The notes under the pieces are model-generated. The model ran no database searches, was not told the origin of the DNA, and saw only the letters and a program-made list of their open reading frames with translations. A program made the translations under genes and the position numbers. Shown piece by piece: positions 14,215 to 25,892 of a DNA stretch of 64,000 nucleotides; the first letter of the stretch is position 1, and the number at the start of each line of letters is the position of its first letter. Origin of the DNA: Prinsepia uniflora (taxonomy: Eukaryota; Streptophyta; Magnoliopsida; Rosales; Rosaceae); assembly GCA_032719365.1 (NCBI GenBank), contig CM064873.1:43500332-43564331 (forward strand). Direction: 5' to 3'.

Positions 14215-15200
14215 GCTTTTAGTAGTACTTTTAGTGATCAGCATTCCATGCATGGGGTAACGGTTAGGTGTCTAGTCATAAAATTATGATGACTTGGTAT
14301 GAACCTTCCCATTTTAGACAAAGAATGCCATATGCTCATTCCTTGGTAGCAAGGGTGGCTTTTTAGAGAACCTAGTCTCCCACCTTGAAGTTTCTTGAGC
14401 GGATCCCTTAGTCATAGTATCATGTCATTCTTTGTTGGTAGGCCATGTTTTGTATGTTGGCATATTCACAATATTCTTCTAGTAAATCGAGTTAAAGGTA
14501 ACGAGCCCATTTTTTTGTCAGAGTCATAGGAGATCATCTGTTAGGAAGTTTCTCCGATCTCCACCAGTATCACAACCTCAATACCAAAGGCCATGGAAAA
14601 TGGTGTTTCAATTATTGATATGCGATGTGAGGTACGGTAAAACCAAAGGATATTTGGTAGGTATTTTGTCCATGCTCCTTTGGCTCCCTCGTCAAGGCTA
14701 GTTTTGAGATTTTATTTGATGATCTTATTGATGGTTTCCACCTGGCCATTCGCTTATGTATAAGCAAAGGATGTGAAGTAGAGCGGGATGCCATGAACCT
14801 CATGAAATGGCCGAAAATGAGCACTATCGAATTGTTTTACTTTGTCTGTGACAATGGCATGTGGTATGCCAAATCAATAGATGATGTTTTGGTAGATGAA
14901 TGTTTTGATGTGGGCAGCCGTGACTGTAGCAAGAGCTTTTTCTTCATCCTGCTTTGTGAAGTAGTTTACCACTTTCACAGTGTGTTCTATAGTTTTCGTG
15001 GCTTTGGACATTGGTCTAATCAGATCTAGTCCCCATTGAGTGAATGGGCACAGAATAAGCATAGGCATGAGCTTTTCGGATGGAAGTTTTGGTATGGGGG
15101 TAATGCCACTGATATTGATTGCACTTTGTGTATAGATGAGTGAATCTGCTTGCATGTAAGGCCATTAGTGGTCTTGCTTGAAGGCTTTCTAAGCTAGGGA
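14215..15200 (-). pseudogene. Tat-lineage Ty3/gypsy integrase remnant
   Basis: The minus strand encodes an integrase core, QWGLDLIRPMSKATKTIEHT, followed by VVNYFTK and ALATVTAAHIKTFIYQNIIY, then FGIPHAIVTD, a transposon-typical ANGQVE motif, and a C-terminal part reading AYQQRM, NFKVGD and LKWEGSYQVI. The order matches Tat-clade integrase through its C-terminal domain. Several in-frame stops and substitutions of catalytic-region residues show that it is dead. Nothing of RT is found upstream; the sequence is cut near 15200. Confidence 0.75.
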
Positions 15201-15859
15201 TCATGGGCTGAAATACTTGCTTGATAAGCTAAAACCAAGTATTAAAATAAACACAAAGTCATACTCAACACTTAATGAAAACATATACAATTTGAAACTT
15301 TTTTTTTTGTAGATGTAACATTGGTAAATAGGGATCGTTCTAAACCATGGATTGTTGTTTTGAAAGTGGATCGTTCTAAACCGTGAATTGTTGTATCTAA
15401 GAATGATTAATGTTTGTTGTTTTGAATGAGGATAAGAAAGTTGATAGATTTTAAAGTCCTACGTTAGTTTGAATGGAACTAAACCTAATCTAACATAATC
15501 TATTATTTACAATGGTCAACTTATTCTTTATGCCTTACTCTTTCATGAATTATATTAACTTCGACGCACAAGATCCTATAACTTTAGTTTTACGAGTTAC
15601 TTGCATATTAACTTAAGTACATGCTCGGGGACAGCCCGACTACACTTTCAATGATCTCGACTCAGGGACAGCCCGACTATCTAATCAAGCATTAAGTACA
15701 AAGATATAAACATAACAAAAACTAGAATCTTAGAACACATGGAAGATTAAAATCAATACTAACCATAACCGGTTCATTTGCCCATCCAAAGGCATCACCA
15801 TTGGCTCACCTTGGCCCTATCAAATCTGAACATCATCTTTTTTTCTTTTACTCATGACC
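15201..15859. other. Gene-free segment with LTR-like scraps
   Basis: A direct repeat around GGATCGTTCTAAACC occurs near 15334 and 15370. Two GGGACAGCCCGACTA units (about 15630 and 15666) resemble the micro-hairpins of the long gypsy LTRs. I see no coding signal. Confidence 0.4.
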
Positions 15860-17734
15860 GATAGTCATCACCATGTTAGCTTTCTTAATAGGCTCAATAA
15901 TCCCATAGTTCCAACAGGATCACAAATCATTAACTCATGATAAGGGATACTTATCCCATACCGTCATCTTATTAAGTTATCCATAATTGACATGTAAGCT
16001 CGGACCATCATTCCTTTTTCCTCTTTAACACCACTTGGTTCCCCACGGCAACACTGAGCCAAATGAACCCGTATCTATCAATTCCTGTACTTGCACCTTC
16101 AGTCCTTATGACTCCGTAGGTGCTACATACCAGGACGTCTGAGAAACAACTCGTATACTCGACATGGTCTCCATTATAAACTCAATCTCTCATCCTTGCA
16201 AAACCTCAGGAAATATTTTGAAAAATCCGTACATCTTCAGCCATCACTAGGAATCTCATACATTAATCACATATGCCACGCATCTTACCAGTGAACTTTG
16301 ATTACCTCATACCAACAGTTTATCGATTGTGAGGTTCAATATTATAACATCCTCGAGTTTCCCTGAATTACAACCTCTGGTAATCCTGGATTCCACATCT
16401 CACTCTCTAATCGACATACGCGATAGAGGTATCCTGAGTCATCAATCAATCCATCCCAAGGATTACATCCAAATCATCCAAGTCCAAGAAAACCCCAAGT
16501 CAGCCACTAGGCGAATAACACCTGTCATCCTGGGTAGCCTCACATCGCTAGGTCTACCCCCCTTAGGTCTTACCAATTTCACCATGTATAATTACCTTAC
16601 CAAGGTTACCACATAAATATCATCAATTTTATCACATCCGTAGCTCTAGTCGGCTCACTGACTTCCATACTTTAACCAATTACAGACATCACCATATCCT
16701 TCCAATATACAATCTCAAGACGTGGAAGAGTGGATAGCCCGGGACCTACAAAATGCATACGTCACGATCACGAGTAATGTCATCACTCAAGGGTCTACTC
16801 ACGCCTCCTGCTAAGTAATTGCAATCCTCGGGCATGTGGTCCCAACTGACCATGCCCCTACGGTCCACCATGGGCCCCACAAACTCTTCCTTCGCATGTC
16901 ACATCAATAATCACTGTAGGAGCCAATCCCTGCTCCATTGCATCCCAACAGTGCCATATCACTTTATCAATCGATATAACCATTTCTTTATGATGTGACC
17001 AGACAACTTACAATTATGAGCAACAATTAACCTTAACATTTTATCACCCAGTGGACCCAACTTTCGTCCCACTGCACTGGACCATCTCCTAAGTCCAAAT
17101 CTCTGAGTACCCCGGGTCTCTGCCCGAACCTTCAATCATTAAGTGAAATTGACACGACCCATCCAAGTCCATAAATCCATTAAACAAGGTTAAATAATGC
17201 CAATCCATAAATTCATAACCCATCAGTATTTGACCCTATCCCAATCCTTGGCATCCCAGGTGCCAAACATTTCTCAATCAAGGGTCAGCCGTGTCAAAAA
17301 TCATAGTCATATTTCAACCTTTTCGGCTCCTAATACATTACCATGACTCATCTCGAGTCCTAATCAATCTCCTGACTCACTTTGAGTCCCATTTTCCTGT
17401 CTCGACTCTTCTCGAGTCCAATCTTGACTCCTTTTGAGTCCAAACTCATAACAATCATCCAAGCCATCATTGGCATACCCGATCACCGAGCAAATTCCGT
17501 TGGAAGATCACATCTGATACGACCTCTAAGGCCTAAGGGATATCCCATCACATTCTAGACTCGTTAGTCACACATTCCACTTAAGGAATCCACTGAGAAT
17601 CATCTCATTCCGGGTCCAATTTGCCCAATTGTGCTACCTTTCTAGCCTCTGGGCTCATTCATTCTTGGGACACACACAAATTCATGTTTAACACTTAGTA
17701 GTTCACAGTGTACACTGATTAACATCTGACCCCT
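15860..17734 (-). pseudogene. Gypsy gag-protease-RT remnant (chromovirus-like)
   Basis: Reading the minus strand from right to left: a zinc-knuckle remnant (NCKLSGHIIKKW, about 17010), a protease end with DLDVILGMD (about 16455), then an RT start (APTES, LKVQVQELID, VLPWGTK, LNKMTVWDKYPL; about 16125-15900). Many stops and frameshifts are present and the sequence ends before the RT active site. The part from 17330 to 17734 shares the repeated GACTC-N(3-6)-GAGTCC pattern and the Tgacatacccaatccccgag-type block with the LARD-like interior at 11590-11720. This links the non-coding elements to a coding relative. Confidence 0.7.
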
Positions 17735-20583
17735 TGTAACGACCCGTCCTGAATATCGGGATTTAATAATATTTAATTGTGATTTACTAATATGGGATTA
17801 GTTGGGCGATTTCGGACGAATTGTGCAAAATGACCGTTTTTCCTCTAGGCGTGGGCAAAACGTTGACTTTTAATTTGGATGGTCAAACAGACTTTGACCG
17901 ATGACCATGACGTAGTTCGGGACGTCACGAGTTCATAGCCAGGTGGCACGTTCGATTCCGATGTCCGTGGTGAAAGTTATGATATACGGAAGTTCAAGGG
18001 CGTTTTCGTAAATTGAACGTAATAAGGGGAAATGTTGACTTTTTGATCGGGAGGTCCGATGGCCGAGGGCCAAGGACCGTTGGGAAGGTCTCGATGCCCT
18101 GAGTTTGTAGACAGGCGGCACGCATCAATCGGGGTCCGTATGACCGAGTTACGGGTCAGGATGCGTGAGGGGCATTATGGTAATTTTCTGCACAAGGGCA
18201 GAATTGTAATTTCACACGGGGGGCACTGTTTCATTGAACAGCTGTGAAGGTGGGAGGTTTGTGCGATCGATCCCATGGATTGTTTATCAATTTATGGACT
18301 GAATTGGGACAGTGTGAGGTGTGATTGCACATGTATTGTGCTGGCAATCGATCACAATTGCACTGGGCACTGATTTTTAATGGTTTCGGGTCAGTGCAGG
18401 GGAGCTTTACGCAGTGGATTGTGGGACACTTTTGGATGCCTTTAACGGCTGAATTGAATTAAAAGAATGGAGAGTGAGTCGAGAGTGGTTCACTGAGATT
18501 GAGAATGAGAGGAATGAGTGAAATTGGGGCTGGATTTCTCTGAAAACCCGAAACTTGTTCTTGAGAAATTCAAATTCGAACTTCTAGTTTTAGGCCAGCC
18601 CAATCCTAATTGATGATGAATTGAGCTTTCTAGAACCTCAACGAGTCGAACCAGATCAAATGGGGCAAGCTTTGAGGCTCCTAGGGCCGTGGACGGACGA
18701 GGTGGATGGCCGGAAAACTCAAGATTGAGTCGTGATGATTGAGGTAACGTCGTGTTCAATTAATCATGCGAATTGGTTCGTATTAATCCTAGTATACTTC
18801 CTATGAAGTTAATTTGGGAATGGACTTGAGTTGGGTGAATTACTAAGGACGACCCGTTTTGCTGTTCGGGCTTGGATTGGTTGATTTAATCCATGTCGAT
18901 GTTGATTATTGACACAGAACTGAAATTGATTGGATATTGATTGTTTTAGGATCAAGAACGGATGGAATCAAGGTCGAATTGATGGTTATCTGGCCGGGTC
19001 AGATCGCGGGTAATCAGACCCGTTTACCAATCATACGGGTGAAGATGGTGACTGTAGCAGTCACTGTAGCAGGTGCGTGGCTTTCACGCGCAGCCACTCA
19101 CGGCGGCGCGTGACGGCGCGTGGGCACGAATCTCGAGGTGAGGTCAGCATTACTTTTATCCTATACAATGTAACGAACATTTTAGCGTTGGTTTCGTGTC
19201 GATCGGACACCGTTACGATATTGTTCGGGATGTCCGAAGGTTTTAAATCCAGTTTAAAAATACTTAAAAATTTGGGAAAATTACGGGACGTGAATAGGAT
19301 GTTAATGATGAGGTTAGTAATCCTCTAATGTAATTTGGACGGGATTGGAAGTCCCGGTGATAATGGTGTGGCCCGGGAAGGCCTATGGCACGCGTATCGA
19401 GGAGCTCGATTAAACGGTCTGTGAGTGGACATTGGTTTTATAAATTCGATGCATGCATAACTGTTTCATGATTGTTATAATTATGATTAAATGCTTTACT
19501 TTGGATATCGGTGAATTTAAATGATTTCACGCATTTCGAGGTGATTTACGTGTTTGCACGTAAATCGAGGTTTTCTGGATTTGCACTGATTTCCAAAAAT
19601 GTGGTTGGATATGATTTCATGAAACGGTTACAGATCTGATAAAGTAAAATTAGGCCAGGGGCCCAGTTGATTTATGAAATCGGGCCAGGGGCCCAGTTAA
19701 CTTGTGGATCAGGCCAGGGGCCCAGTTAACTTGTGAAATCGGGCCAGGGGCCCAATTGATTTCTACATGTGATTGCGGGTCGGGGACCCTAACATGGAAT
19801 TGAATAAATTTTTTCCGGTTTACATTTTATATATGTTCACATGCTGGAATCAATAAATGGTTTTGATGATATTTCGGTTATGGCACGTTTCACGGTATTT
19901 GGGCATGAGACCCGTTTGATGAAACGTAACGATCGGTTCGGATTTTACTTTGTATACATATATGTTTTGCATGTGGATATCAATAAAATGTATTTGGTAC
20001 TGCACTGTATAGATCCTTCCATATGATACTGTCTCCTCCGGATGAGGTACCCAGGAGAGGTCACGGACGTCTAGAACGTACAGCGTCTATGACGCTAAGC
20101 ATCGGGGATGCTGTACCCGAACGGGGTTCGGGGATTGAACTCGGAAATTGAGACCCAAGTGGCACGCGTAGCCTTGTGATTGTGACCTTATTGACGTCAG
20201 GGACGTCAGACATCAGGGATGTCGGATTGGAGTGTATGGTGCAGTGGCTAAAATTATGTTTATGGTTCATATTATATATATGATTTTAAATGATGGTGCA
20301 TGCATATGATTTTACTGAGGGGCATAAATGTCTTATAAATGTTTTAAACAGACTTGTTTATTTTCGTCCACTCACAGCTTTTGTTTTTAATGCCCTTCAG
20401 GTTGATTCCGGATGCGACTGCAACAGAGACTTGAGCATCGCACACCTCCTCCATCGATCCTTACGCACTCTGGAAGCCCGGTTGGGCAATGGCAACAGGT
20501 TATCCCTTGTCTGACACCTCTTGTCAGACGGGAGCATGACACATTCCATGGTAATCCCGGGGGGATTGGGATGGGTCGTGTCA
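17735..20583 (+). mobile_element. Gypsy LTR C (complete 5' LTR)
   Basis: 2,849 bp from TGTAACGACCC to GTCGTGTCA, followed by a primer-binding site, so it is a 5' LTR. It holds a doubled CTGTAGCAG (19052-19072), the 28-nt GC hairpin (19085-19112), module arms at 19420-19430 and 20366-20376, palindromes at 19449-19458 and 20298-20306, and a four-unit array of GGGCCAGGGGCCC (19651-19770). No ORF in it has a recognisable product. Confidence 0.88.
19651..19770. repeat. Four tandem palindromic units in LTR C
   Basis: Units of about 30 bp each contain arms GGGCC/GGCCC around AGG, and all but one are followed by AGTT. They lie between the inverted module arms. Confidence 0.85.
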
Positions 20584-21009
20584 TGTGGTATCAGAGCAGG
20601 TTTTGCTCTTTTGTGCGCGAAGGTCGAGGGTGTGATGTCTCTTTGGGCTGCTGTTCCGTTGTCAACCTGATAGATAGTTTTTGGGTTTGTATGGTGGATT
20701 GGGTGTGTTTGGCCCGATACGCCGTGCATTGATGCGATTCAACCCAAGTGGGTTGTATACGATTAACTGGTAATGTGGGACCGTCGGTTCGGTCACGTGA
20801 TGATGGATGGTTGTGCTACTGGGCACAGCCGGGTTCAAGGAACCCCATTTGAATAATGTTGTGGAAATGCAAAACTCAGTTGAGTATTGGTCTAAGTTTT
20901 GGACCCTGGTAGTGCTGGCTAGTGTACGGGGTGTTGGTGCATCGGAGTTAGCCGATGACCTTCGTGGTGGAACCCACGATGGAACCCACGTGGAGTTGAC
21001 GATTAGATT
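20584..21009 (+). mobile_element. Start of the internal region of element C, truncated
   Basis: The initiator-Met type primer site TGGTATCAGAGC lies at 20586-20597. The next bases (TTTGCTC...CGAAGGTCGAGG) are homologous to the start of the interior of element H at 53675. The interior is cut by LTR D at 21010, and I did not find its continuation after 28790. Confidence 0.8.
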
Positions 21010-21147
21010 TGTAACGACCCGAACTTTCGTAATTATTATTTTATTGTAAAATGACCGTTTTGCCCCTGAGGGGGGAAAAGTTGACTTTTACCTCGGGAAG
21101 TATTTAGGACTTTGACACGTGACCGTGAGGCCCGATACGCCATGACT

Positions 21148-21367
21148 TTTACCTAAGGCCATTATCATAACTTTCTCCTCGAATGTCGAAATTGGACGTG
21201 CTACCTGTCTATGAACTTGTGACATCCCGAACTACGTCACAGTCATCGGTCAAAGTCCATTTGATAGCTCGAATCAAAAGTCAACCGTACGCCCAAGTCT
21301 AGGGGTAAAATCGTCATTTTCCTTCAAATTCTCCAAATTTTCCTTTTTCGAATTTCCGGGTCGTTAC
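21148..21367 (-). mobile_element. Inverted fragment of a gypsy LTR 5' end
   Basis: On the minus strand this reads TGTAACGACCCGGAAATTCG and continues through the family's GTCACAAGTTCATAGACAGG block. Plus-strand LTR D sequence continues after it. The left edge is approximate. Confidence 0.65.
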
Positions 21368-23357
21368 AACAAGTATGTTTCACGTATTTCTAGGACCGTT
21401 AGGTAGGTCTCAATCTCCTGGGTACAACGACAGGCGGCACGTTGTCATTAGACGTCGGATGATTCGGTTAATGGTCTAAATGTGTGAGGGGCATTTTGGT
21501 AATTTAGCCTCAAGGGCATTTTGGTCAATTGGCATGCATTGGGATTGGTTCCCAGTGATCAGGGGACATTTGGCTGTTTTAGGAATTGTGGCCACTAGAT
21601 TGAGGACATTTATCCCATACTGGAAGGTTGTGGAACTTTTGTAACTGCCTCACATATGTTTACAAATCGTTAAAGTGTTTTTGCACGGGTTTGAAAGTGA
21701 GGAAAACAGAGGAAACAGAGTAAACCATGAACTTCCACCCCAATTCACCCCTTGATCCTCATCTTTTTCCTGTAAGTCGTGAACAAGAAAGGAAGGGGTG
21801 GCTGAGCTGAGAAGGACGATAGCCACGGTGGTGAGGTGAGGTGAAAATCCTGTGGAACCCGTGAGTTTCCAGTTGAAAAATAGTGAAGTTGGGTTTAAGG
21901 GGTTACTGAAAAAATTGATTCATCGGATGATGATTCTAGGGTTGCTAGGAATCCGAGGAACTCGGAGTGGAGGCCTGCCATTGACAGTGGTCGGAAAACC
22001 TGACGTGGTAAGCTTAAAAATTCAAAAATGTCACTTTGATTTTTGGTGATTGATAATCAATTTTGTTGATGGAAAGTCGTTCTTAGAGGTTGTAGGAAGC
22101 TTTTGGGACCAAAACCAAGGTTTGTGGCGGTCGAAATCACACGAACAGAGAGAAGGAAGAACTTGATTCGATCCTTGGTTTGGGAGGTAATTTCTCGACT
22201 TGTTTTTCATGTTTGGAACTTATAGATCAAATAGAAACACTGAGACGAAGCTAATAGGATGAAAAGGATTGAAATTGGACTGAAATTGGACCCTGAACCG
22301 TGGACGCCGGTTCAGTTGGACCGGATCGGTTCAAGCCCGGTTCACACGAGGTTGAAGACAACCTCAGCTTGCGTGTGTGGGTACGTGGCACACCTTTTGA
22401 GGAAGGTTCCAACACGAATTTTAAAGTATACAATGTAACAAACATTTTAGGACTAGTTTCGAGTCGATCGGACATCGTCTCGATATGTTTCGGGGTGTCC
22501 GAAGGTTTTAGGATAAGTTTAAAAATAGTTAAAAATTCAGGAAAATTACGAGGCTTTGGTATAAACATTGTGAAGTAGTTAGTGACCTTCTTATGGGATT
22601 TGGATAGGTTCGGGAAAGCTGGTGATAGTGGATAAGCTGGGAAAGTGTAATTGCACGCGTATCTAGGCGGCGACGCTAATGGTATGTGAGTGGGCTTTGC
22701 TTTCTAACTTATGATGCATGCATAAATGTTTTTATATGTTTTCTATATGTGATTTCTATGTTTATGATATGATCTTGATGATTTACGATTTTGCACGTAT
22801 TTCGAGATAATTACGTATTTGCACGTATTTCGGGCTTGAAGCCCTGTTCATAAAAGTGATTTTGATAAATGTGATTTCGGGTTTTGGAATCAGATTTCGG
22901 AAATACGATTCGGATTCGGTTTTGGAGCTTGAAAGTGGATTTCTGGATTTGGGTTCAAAATGATGATTCTGGATGTCAGCTTATGGAATTATGATTTTGG
23001 ATTCAAATTTGGAAATGGATTTCTGGATTTTCTATTATCTTCACTTGGTTTTGGGTTTAAAGACCCGTTGAAACTTGGTTTTTGGTTTAAAGACCCAGAT
23101 ATGGCTGGATCTGGTTTTGAGTTTAAAGACTCGGTTATTGTGATATCCCCCGAGGCCTGTTGATTGTGTTTTGAGTTTAAAGACTCGTTGATATCCCGGG
23201 AAGGCCTGATTATGCGCATGTGTTTTGAGTTTAAAGACTCGATGCGCTTGAGATCCAGCAGATTGATTAATTATGATTTTCGATTGGTTTTTCACTGGTT
23301 TTCACATGGTTTGGGCTATGGCCCAGATGATTTGGATTTTGTGGATTTTGGGCTGAG

Positions 23358-25661
23358 TGTCAGGACCCACCCCTAATCCCCCGGGATTAAGGGATAAATC
23401 CCAATCCCGTCTGACATACGCATGACACGAAGGCTAAACCAACGTCCAACCATCATTCCGTAAGCTAGCATCCAGAATAACCATTCCGAAACCAAACCCG
23501 GAATCCACTTCAAGTCCCGAATCGAATCCTGAATCATCATCCGGAATTCCGATTCCAAAACCCGAAATCAAGTTTCTCAAAACCACTTTTACTTCCTTTG
23601 AAACCAAATCGTATTTCAAATCCCGAAATCAAATCATAAACTAGGGTCAAATCACGATATTTATCAAAACCTCGTAAAACGTGGAAAACTGTCATTTCCT
23701 CGAAAAACATGCAAATACCGTAAACCATCACAATCATAAATCCAATCATAGAATCAAATATAGAAAACATATAAAAACATATATGCATGCATAAAGAGTT
23801 AGAAAGCAAAGTCCACTCACAGACCATTCCGACGTCGCCTCGATACGCGCGCACTTACGCCGTTCCCGGCCATTCTACTATCCTTGGCTTTCCCGAACCT
23901 CTCCAAACCCCATACTAAGGTCACTAACTATTTCACACAGGTCATACTAAAACCCCGTATTTTTCCCGAATTTTTAACTATTTTTAACCAAGGTCTAAAA
24001 CCTTCGGACAGCCCGAAACATATCTAGACGATGTCCGATCGACTCGAAACCAGTGCCAAAACGTTCGTTACATCGATTAGACTAAAAACCATGTTGGACA
24101 CTTCCCCGAATTCTGTCCCACGCGCCCTCACGCGCCACCCAAAGGGGTTGCGCGTGGGAGCCACGCGCCCAGCACAGTGTCATCGTCTTCCCTGGGAAAA
24201 CCCGGTCCAACCAGTTCGGTTCAACCGGTTCAACCGTGAACCGGCGTTCACGATCCTTACACAATTCGATCCATTTTTTAATTCCAATTAATCCATTAGG
24301 TTCGTCCATGTCTTTCCTATACGATTTCACAACCAAATCAAGGAATTAGGGTCTACTTGTTACTCACCAAATCGTAAACACACAAACGAATTTCCCTTCT
24401 CTGTTCTAGCTTCTCCAGCCACCATCAACTCTGGGTGCACGTCCTAGGAGTTCACCTGAACTTCCAAATCGATACTTAAATAACAAAATCGATCAACAAA
24501 CACGAAATAACTTCATACCATTTTTTAATTGAAAAATACCTTTCACGGTTTTGACGTCCCCGACCACGGCAGGCCCTCTTCCTAGGCCTGATCGACTCGC
24601 CTGAACTTCCTGAACATCATCCAATCATTCAATTCGATCAATAACCATGGAATCGTAATTTTCCATGTTTGAATGGAAAGCTTACCATGTTGAGTTTTCC
24701 GGCCACTGGCCATAAAAAGCCTTAATTCCTAGTTTCCTCACGTCCTGACCACAGCAGAAACCGTCCTCAATCACTCAATTCGAATCCCAACACCTAAATC
24801 AAGGTTCCTGATTTTTTTATTGTACCCAGGGGCTCACGGTTTTTTTCCAAATCCCTTCACCGTCGCACACCGTCGTGGGCCGTCATAGTCACCCCCATGA
24901 CTCCCTCACCTTCCTCTCCCACTTTTCTTTACTAACCACGGGCAATTGAGGCCCTTCGAATGATCAAATTGCACGGCCACACTCTCCCCTGCTCTCTGTT
25001 TTTCCTCCCACTCGAACCCGCGCAACACCACATTGTAAACAGAAAAATGAGGCGATCACCAAGGTTCCACAGCCTTCTAGTGTGGGACACTTGTCCCCAA
25101 TCTGATGGACACACACCCCAAAACAGCCAAGTGTCCAGTACTAACTGGGCACAGTTCCCAAGGCAGCACAATGACCAAAATGCCCTTATAAGTCCAAATT
25201 ACCGTTTTGCCCTTCACCTTTCTAGAACCACAACTTAACCGTCCGACGTCCGACGTCCGATGAACGCATTCCACCTGTCAGTATACTCAGGGCATCGAGA
25301 CCTATCTAACGGTCCTCGGTTTGCGTGTAAAAACCCTGTCGTGCAAAAAGTCAACTTTTCCTCCTTCGTTATCTAAATTACGAAAGTGCCCTCGACCTTC
25401 CGGACATCATAACTTCCTCCTCGGATGTCGGAATCGGGCGTGTCACCTGTCTACGGATTCGTGATGTCCCGAACTACGTCATGATCATCGGTCAATACCC
25501 CATTGACCGCCCGAACTAAAAGTCAACTTTTTTCCCAAACTAGGGGCAAAATCTTCCTTCTACGCTAACGAACCCGAAAGTAGCCAACTAACCACCGATT
25601 AAGCTCACTAATCTGCCACTAATCACTTCCTTAATCCTACTTTCCGGGACGGGTCGTTACA
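23358..25661 (-). mobile_element. Solo gypsy LTR E
   Basis: 2,304 bp, minus orientation, TGTAACGACCCGTCCC to CCTGACA. An exact 5-bp target duplication CTGAG lies at 23353-23357 and 25662-25666 inside LTR D. It has one module arm (GTCCACTCACA, 23811-23821), a palindrome (23783-23792) and the 28-nt hairpin (24129-24156). The second arm and most of the micro-hairpin array are missing, which explains its shorter length. Confidence 0.92.
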
Positions 25662-25892
25662 CTGAGTTCCCTTGCTTTGATGAGGATTTATGATTTTGGT
25701 CTGAGGCCCTGGATTTGAGTTACGGATTTGAGAAAAGAAATGATTCCGGTGTTAATCTATGTTTGAAAATGAAATGGTTTTATGAAATGATTTTCATATG
25801 CATGCATTATTTTTTCGTGGAGGGTATAACTATCCTTTCTCATAAACGGTTTTCTATACTTATCCTTTATTTTTGTCCACTCACAGTCTTTT

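Noticed and set aside
19651..19770. Possible CRISPR-like array (palindromic repeats with short spacers)
   Set aside because: Spacers are near-identical and the array is inside a plant LTR; it is a tandem repeat.
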